Origin: Lentisphaerota bacterium
GTDB lineage: Bacteria; Verrucomicrobiota; Kiritimatiellia; RFP12; UBA1067
Length of the DNA stretch: 9,639 nucleotides
NCBI GenBank assembly: GCA_015061765.1
Contig: SUVZ01000118.1
Location: 1-9,639, forward strand
Direction of reading: 5' to 3'
In this document: positions 5,838-9,639 of the stretch, one piece after another
Position numbering within the stretch: position 1 is the first letter of the stretch
Layout: each line of letters starts with the position of its first letter
Translations under genes and position numbers: made by a program
Notes under the pieces: generated by a model
What the model saw: the letters and a program-made list of their open reading frames with translations, nothing else
The model's database searches: none
What the model was told of the DNA's origin: nothing

Positions 5838-7220
5838 TCAACTGATCCAGTATGAGATCCTGCGCGCAAAACGGCCGATGCCACTGAATGAAAACAGTCC
5901 GCCAATCCGCTCTGTCAATCGGCCAAATTTACGATAGAATAGGTTGAACATCAGATACGGCAGAATTTGCGAAGGCGTTCTTGGCATACGGCGCAGAATG
6001 TTGCCGAAACTGTATATATCCCGGTAAACCTTCAGATATCCGTCATACAGTTCACGCTCCGTCATCCCTTTTGGACTAAACACGACGTGCGCAGTATCAT
6101 AATGGGAAAGATCGTTGTCCGTAATCCGGCCCTCTGCTTTCATCCGTTCGTAAAACACAGTGCCGGGATACGGCGTCAGGATGTGGGAGGTCACCGTTTC
6201 TATCCGATTCTTTACGACCCACTTTACAGTAGAGTCAAAAACCGTTGAATCGTCACCATCCAGTCCGAAGACAAAACTTGCATTGACCATTATTCCCCTG
6301 GAATGCAACGCCTCAACGAGTTCTTCGTATTTGGCTGTCCGGTTCTGCCCTTTATGGACTTGTGCAATCGCCTCAGCGCTCAAGCTCTCGAAACCGACGA
6401 AAAGGCTGCGGCATCCAGTATCCCGCATAAGATCCAGAAGATCCGGCATTTCCGTGATGTTGGCCGAAACCGCCGCACTCCACTTCAACCGCAACGGACG
6501 CATCTCCTCAAGCAAAGCCCTGGTAAAGGCAGTATCTCCGATGAAATTGTCGTCGATGAACATGATGTGCCGTGTAGCTTTCGAGCGAATCTCCTCCATT
6601 ACTGATTCAACAGTGCGGTGACGGTAACCGCACGAGCCTTTCACGGCACTGTTGTAGCAGAAATCACATGCAAAGGGACATCCACGGCTTGCCGCAATGA
6701 CATTCGAATAAAGAAAGCCCGACGTATCGACGGAAGCGAACGATGGCGGCAGCAAATCGCCGCCCGAAAAGTCCGGACTTGTCCTGTAAACCGATTCAAG
6801 TCGACCATTGGCCGCATCCTTCAAGATATCCGGCCAATGCCCTTCTGCAGGCCCGATGCAAATAGTGGAGAACATCCCTTCTGCCGTTGCCGGATCCGCC
6901 GACACGCCAATTCCTCCAACAGCAACAGGGACACCCAGCCTTGCATACTCGTCCGCAAGAACTTTTGCTCGAGGCAAGACATCGACACTGGCCGATATCC
7001 CCACAAGATCAACCTCGTCAGACGGCATGTCACGACCGAGATTCTCGTTGATCACTTCAACCGCATGCCCATATTCTTCAACGATTCGTGCAATCGTCAA
7101 CAATCCAAGATGTGGTGCCATCCTGGACTTGAGCGACGTATCCATCGGTCTTTGATGCGTCTCCGGTTGAATCAGCCGTACGCGCATACCAATCTCATCA
7201 AATGCCTTACCGTCATGCAC
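5838..7220 (-). CDS. B12-binding-domain radical SAM protein (class B methyltransferase-like)
   Basis: 460 residues from a GTG start. The N-terminal part (about 12-130, MRVRLIQPE, HLGLLTIARIVEEYGHAVEV, VDLVGISA, VAVGGIG) has the Rossmann-like layout of a cobalamin-binding domain but lacks an obvious DxHxxG, as is usual in this class. The radical SAM core follows, with CPFACDFC (C181, C185, C188) for the 4Fe-4S cluster. MFIDDNF (220-226), LFVGFESL (273-280) and HILTPYPGT (346-354) are typical of the B12-binding radical SAM group that includes HpnJ-like and DUF4070 proteins. Members often methylate or rearrange unreactive carbons; the substrate cannot be read here. GTG 7220 is chosen because AAGGA (7232-7228) lies 7 nt upstream; ATG 7187 (MRVRLIQ) is the alternative. 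It lies 50 nt after the lipoprotein gene and is probably co-transcribed with it. Confidence 0.88.
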   Translation of the reverse strand: MHDGKAFDEIGMRVRLIQPETHQRPMDTSLKSRMAPHLGLLTIARIVEEYGHAVEVINENLGRDMPSDEVDLVGISASVDVLPRAKVLADEYARLGVPVAVGGIGVSADPATAEGMFSTICIGPAEGHWPDILKDAANGRLESVYRTSPDFSGGDLLPPSFASVDTSGFLYSNVIAASRGCPFACDFCYNSAVKGSCGYRHRTVESVMEEIRSKATRHIMFIDDNFIGDTAFTRALLEEMRPLRLKWSAAVSANITEMPDLLDLMRDTGCRSLFVGFESLSAEAIAQVHKGQNRTAKYEELVEALHSRGIMVNASFVFGLDGDDSTVFDSTVKWVVKNRIETVTSHILTPYPGTVFYERMKAEGRITDNDLSHYDTAHVVFSPKGMTERELYDGYLKVYRDIYSFGNILRRMPRTPSQILPYLMFNLFYRKFGRLTERIGGLFSFSGIGRFARRISYWIS

Positions 7221-7270
7221 CCACCCTTCCTTTTCAAAATACCATAGACAAGAACTCTATGTTTTGGAGG

Positions 7271-8455
7271 CTATCGCCAAACAGGGAGGAAAAAGATGTC
7301 GACCGCAGTACCGCTGCTTGGGTCACTTTTGTAGCGGAAGAAGCGCCAAAGGAACGAAACGTTCATGCCTCCGCTCTTCTTGGAATCATAGGTAAATCCA
7401 GGGAATACATCGACTGCGACATCACCGTTCAACTCCTCTCGACGCCACAGATACCATAGGAACGTACGCTTGGAATAGTCACGGGCGCCGGCAACCCGCT
7501 CGTTACGGCAAGACCACAACATCCCCAAAAGAGAACGGGTATTGGATACCTCTCCATCAAAGACCTTGGCCTTTGAATCATAATCAAAATTCACCACTCT
7601 GGTCTTCTTAAATCCAAACAGCAAATCGTCGCCAAACTTGTATTCTTCCGTGAAAGCGACAGTCCGGACGTCACCTTCGCGCCAGTCGTTGCCTGCTGCC
7701 TTCTTGACTTCATCCCGAAACGACTGACCTGAAATCCTCCCGTTGTCGCCGCCATGACAATACAAATAGCGCGAGCGTTGGAAGAATTCCGTCAAACCGA
7801 AACTGAGGAATCCAAACGACTCGTGCGCATGTCGGCTTTCTGTGCGGAAGACTTCATTCGTAACATTATTCTTGCGGTCAAATTCGGGTTTGCTCTTCCC
7901 GACAATCGAACCATCCAGCCTCTCGGCATTCATCAACCTATCCATTTTCTCCAGATTGATATTGCATCTCCACTTTACCGCCGGAATAAAATAAAACCCG
8001 TACGTATCTCCGCTTTTATGACCAACCAATGGCGTGAGCCACCACCATTCAATGTGATCCTGCCATGTATGTCTGCCTACGAGCGCAGTCGTGACGTCTC
8101 CGCTTTTCCCGTCATAATCAAATACGGGAAAGAATCTTGCATCTCCTGTCGTCGAATCGTACCGTCCAAACGGCCACAGGAAGTTATGTTCGTCCTTATA
8201 TCGCGAATAAATGGGGCGAAACGCAAAATGGTCGTCCGTAAACGATACAATCGGCCATATTACAGAACCGGCCGGATCTCGCCAATAGACTATCGGCCAC
8301 AAATTAAGACGGTTTTCTATTGCTCCGGCATATTTGATGTCATCCCCTTCGTAGAAAGGAGTAGACTTCATCTGCTCAGTCTTGCATCCGGCAAAAAACA
8401 TCGCCATGCACACAAATGCAAACACGATGCACAATTTGATAGATTTCATCTTCAT
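7271..8455 (-). CDS. Lipoprotein with repeated aromatic-proline strands, unknown function
   Basis: The 394-residue protein starts with a clear lipoprotein signal (MKMKSIKLCIVFAFVCMAMFFAGC, C24 lipidated). The mature part repeats short aromatic-proline strands every 15-25 residues: NLWPIVYWR, VIWPIVSF, FRPIYSRY, FLWPFGRYD, RFFPVFDYD and FYFIPAV. At the C-terminus are FLWYLWRRE, VFPGFTYDSK, FLWRFFRYK and FFLPVWR. Strands such as DYDSKAKVFDGEV and TYDSKKSGG look like beta hairpins. The pattern suggests a beta-rich, possibly barrel-like, envelope protein; this is inference, as I do not recognise a named family. The ATG at 8455 lies 8 nt past a TATAAT and has no Shine-Dalgarno site. The radical SAM gene follows by 50 nt on the same strand. 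Confidence 0.8.
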   Translation of the reverse strand: MKMKSIKLCIVFAFVCMAMFFAGCKTEQMKSTPFYEGDDIKYAGAIENRLNLWPIVYWRDPAGSVIWPIVSFTDDHFAFRPIYSRYKDEHNFLWPFGRYDSTTGDARFFPVFDYDGKSGDVTTALVGRHTWQDHIEWWWLTPLVGHKSGDTYGFYFIPAVKWRCNINLEKMDRLMNAERLDGSIVGKSKPEFDRKNNVTNEVFRTESRHAHESFGFLSFGLTEFFQRSRYLYCHGGDNGRISGQSFRDEVKKAAGNDWREGDVRTVAFTEEYKFGDDLLFGFKKTRVVNFDYDSKAKVFDGEVSNTRSLLGMLWSCRNERVAGARDYSKRTFLWYLWRREELNGDVAVDVFPGFTYDSKKSGGMNVSFLWRFFRYKSDPSSGTAVDIFFLPVWR

Positions 8456-8463
8456 GTCATGGG

Positions 8464-8492
8464 ATTATATCTCTTTTCAAATCCGAACGCAA
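8464..8492 (-). promoter_or_regulatory. Promoter of the aromatic-rich lipoprotein gene
   Basis: On the minus strand TTGCGT (8492-8487) and a perfect TATAAT (8469-8464) are 17 nt apart. The ATG at 8455 begins after only 8 nt. The predicted transcription start near 8457 leaves a leader of 1-3 nt. Confidence 0.6.
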
Positions 8493-8535
8493 TTCCGTCC
8501 GGCGTTTTGGCAAAAGTTTGATATAGTTCACAAAA

Positions 8536-8700
8536 CTATTCGGCTTTACGAAAACTGTCGGCCATTCTTCCACCCCGGTGCGTGAGGGCATCTGGGTACA
8601 GCTTCAATATCTCAGTGCGCAACTTTCCACTTCCTTCCCTGTCGCCCTTACGTTCAAGGAGTCTGGCAAGATAGAACCGCGCATGTTGCGTATGAGAGAA
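8536..8700 (-). pseudogene. C-terminal remnant of a TPR-like protein
   Basis: The last 50 or so codons of a minus-strand frame read HARFYLARLLERKGDREGSGKLRTEILKLYPDALTHR and end at a TAG (8538-8536). This resembles one TPR helix pair with its ending (x-x-LAxLLExxGDxxGA...YPDA). Upstream of about 8700 the frame enters the repeat element and turns into low-complexity GGK-R repeats with no protein character. The remnant therefore looks like the tail of a gene whose front has been lost or replaced. It is 80 nt upstream of the lipoprotein start on the same strand. Confidence 0.45.
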
Positions 8701-8837
8701 CCCTCTGCTGCGTATGTAAGGTCTTGATTTGCCGCCATCTTGACGAAATTTGCCGCCATTGTTCCGAGATTTGCCGCCAAATCTACGAGAAATGGCGGCA
8801 AATTTAGGTCTTACTCCCATGGCCCAGCGTTCTTTCA
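8693..8837. repeat. Compact inverted-repeat element with 21-nt internal period
   Basis: The core ATTTGCCGCCAT recurs at 8727, 8748 and 8769 (the third ends AA), exactly 21 nt apart. An inverted copy, ATGGCGGCAAAT, lies at 8792-8803. Outward from the outermost copies, two arms keep the same internal spacing over 46 nt (8738 down to 8693 and 8792 up to 8837). By eye 32 of 46 positions match: the core, CTTAC at offset 18, and GTTCTYTCA at the far end. Both arms can encode a MAANxxLT-like peptide. The third and fourth copies can pair into a hairpin of about 10 bp with a loop of roughly 13 nt. This looks like a palindromic interspersed element or a regulator-binding array rather than a gene. Confidence 0.65.
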
Positions 8838-8901
8838 CCCTATACGCTCGCGCCTTACACCCATGTCCACCCCGATTTTCACCCATGACCAACGCCTCAC
8901 A

Positions 8902-8945
8902 TCCAGTATTGCCAAACCCATCCTCCAGTATTGCCAGACTCATCC
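8902..8945. repeat. Two tandem copies of a 22-bp repeat
   Basis: Adjacent copies at 8902-8923 and 8924-8945 share TCCAGTATTGCC and end in CATCC, with two mismatches. They lie in the noncoding stretch between the inverted-repeat element and the feoAB promoter. The rest of 8838-9037 holds no supported gene. Imperfect CACCCATG motifs at about 8859-8885 look like further degenerate repeats. Confidence 0.6.
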
Positions 8946-9037
8946 TCTTTTTAGGTTTTTTGGGTATGTCAAACCAAAACAGCTTATCCCTGCGACATAA
9001 ATTGTACGGAATCTCCAGTCTCAACGAACTATTACCG

Positions 9038-9066
9038 TTGACAAACAATGTTAGGTATGGTAAACT
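9038..9066 (+). promoter_or_regulatory. Promoter of feoAB
   Basis: A perfect TTGACA (9038-9043) is followed after 17 nt by TAAACT (9061-9066, 4/6). The -10 is preceded by TGG, an extended -10. The predicted leader is about 36 nt. TTAGGT at 9051-9056 inside the spacer resembles one half of a DtxR/IdeR-type iron-repressor site, but the second half is poor, and I see no Fur box. Confidence 0.65.
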
Positions 9067-9108
9067 TCGCCGCATTTAACTTTTCAAGAACAAAAAGGAT
9101 AGTTCATA

Positions 9109-9354
9109 ATGACGTTAGATCAACTGAAAAAAGGGCAAATGGCCGAGATAACCGGCTATACCCTCGGCAACGCGGCCTACCGCGCAAAACTGCTTGCGCT
9201 AGGGATGACACGCGGCACTCAGGTGAAGATACTGAACATCGCTCCGCTCGGCGATCCGTTCGAGCTCGCGGTACGCGGCTTCCACCTTTCTCTGCGCAAG
9301 GCGGAGGTTGGCGTCATAAAAGTAAAAGTTCTTGAAAAAGGAGTCGTAAAATGA
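9109..9354 (+). CDS. feoA: Ferrous iron transport protein A
   Basis: A small cytoplasmic SH3-fold partner of the FeoB iron channel. The 81-residue length is normal. The family pattern is clear: MTLDQLKKGQMAEITGY at the start, RAKLLALGMTRGTQVKILNIAPLGDP in the middle and FHLSLRKAEVGVIKV at the end. AAGGA (9095-9099) lies 9 nt before the ATG. Its stop overlaps the start of feoB (ATGA), so the two are translationally coupled in one operon driven by the promoter at 9038-9066. Expression in low oxygen or low iron is expected from the family, but no regulator site is certain here. Confidence 0.95.
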   Translation: MTLDQLKKGQMAEITGYTLGNAAYRAKLLALGMTRGTQVKILNIAPLGDPFELAVRGFHLSLRKAEVGVIKVKVLEKGVVK

Positions 9355-9639
9355 AGACAATCGGTCTAATAGGAAACCCCAACTGCGGAAAGACCACGGT
9401 TTTCAACGGTCTTACAGGTTCCCATCAGCATATCGGCAACTGGCCGGGCGTTACTGTGGAGAAGAAAGAGGGAGACTTCTCCCTTCCCAAGGCTGGAGAC
9501 GTAAAAATCGTCGATCTTCCCGGCATCTATTCGCTCACCGCTGCGAGCGAAGACGAAAAAGCGAGTCTTGAATACGTTCTTTCACACGAGGCCGACCTCT
9601 ACATAAACGTCATAGACGCAACGGCCATCGAACGCAACC
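9351..9639 (+). CDS. feoB: Ferrous iron transport protein B, N-terminal G domain only (runs off the right edge)
   Basis: The inner-membrane Fe(II) transporter with an N-terminal GTPase domain; 96 codons of the usual 650-800 are visible. The G1 P-loop is GNPNCGKTT (8-16), the G2 threonine is T35 in NWPGVTVEKKEG, and G3 is DLPG (55-58). The IDAT stretch that follows is typical of FeoB. The G4 and G5 motifs and the membrane domain lie outside the window. AAGGAG (9338-9343) sits 7 nt before the ATG and within the end of feoA, which overlaps by 4 nt. Confidence 0.97.
   Translation, partial: MKTIGLIGNPNCGKTTVFNGLTGSHQHIGNWPGVTVEKKEGDFSLPKAGDVKIVDLPGIYSLTAASEDEKASLEYVLSHEADLYINVIDATAIERN

Noticed and set aside
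6303..7247. Plus-strand frames opposite the radical SAM gene
   Set aside because: The minus frame carries the CxxxCxxC cluster motif and full domain architecture, so the plus frames are shadows.
8726..8803. CRISPR array
   Set aside because: The repeated core is 12 bp with 9-nt gaps, one copy is inverted, and no cas gene is visible. This does not fit 24-40 bp repeats with unique spacers of similar length.
8536..9075. A continuous 179-codon minus-strand frame as one gene
   Set aside because: Only the last 50 or so codons look like protein. The rest reads through the repeat element and tandem repeats, and it starts in the feoAB promoter region without a ribosome site.

Overview
The window reads as bacterial chromosome from a Gram-negative, probably anaerobic organism. 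The evidence is several lipoprotein or Tat-type signal peptides, an FeoAB ferrous iron system, a B12-binding radical SAM enzyme and a eukaryotic-type (GH13_8) glycogen branching enzyme. Promoters look like ordinary sigma-70 sites (TTGACA / TATAAT), which argues against Bacteroidota. A PVC-group bacterium (Verrucomicrobiota, Kiritimatiellota or Lentisphaerota) is my tentative guess. It rests on gene mix and repeat style, not on a marker gene.

Layout. Positions 1-1680 (minus) hold a branching enzyme whose C-terminus lies beyond the left edge. It is divergent from a Vsr-type mismatch endonuclease at 1789-2268. Positions 2355-3686 encode a type II sulfide:quinone oxidoreductase with a Tat/lipoprotein-like signal, interrupted by one in-frame TAA. 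Positions 3687-4066 contain no gene but a GC-rich inverted-repeat island and terminator-like hairpins. A small two-helix membrane protein with a zinc-ribbon tail (4067-4414, minus) is divergent from a cluster on the plus strand. That cluster has a strong promoter, a 25-codon ORF, an NTF2-fold lipoprotein gene broken by a one-base homopolymer deletion, a 17-codon ORF and a five-helix membrane protein whose start overlaps the 17-codon ORF. Converging on it from the right is a probable two-gene minus-strand unit: a 394-residue aromatic-rich lipoprotein followed by a B12-binding radical SAM protein. Positions 8456-9037 form a repeat-rich divergent intergenic region with the tail of a broken TPR-like gene. 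The feoAB operon starts at 9109 and runs off the right edge.

Three observations stand out. Four genes (branching enzyme, vsr, sulfide:quinone oxidoreductase, 394-residue lipoprotein) have a -10 box only 7-11 nt before the start codon and no Shine-Dalgarno site, which predicts leaderless mRNAs. Other genes here have normal leaders with strong Shine-Dalgarno sites. A compact element at 8693-8837 has inverted arms with matched internal spacing and a 21-nt internal period, and it abuts the TPR gene fragment. Two otherwise well-preserved genes each carry a single-base lesion, so either recent decay or sequence error should be considered.
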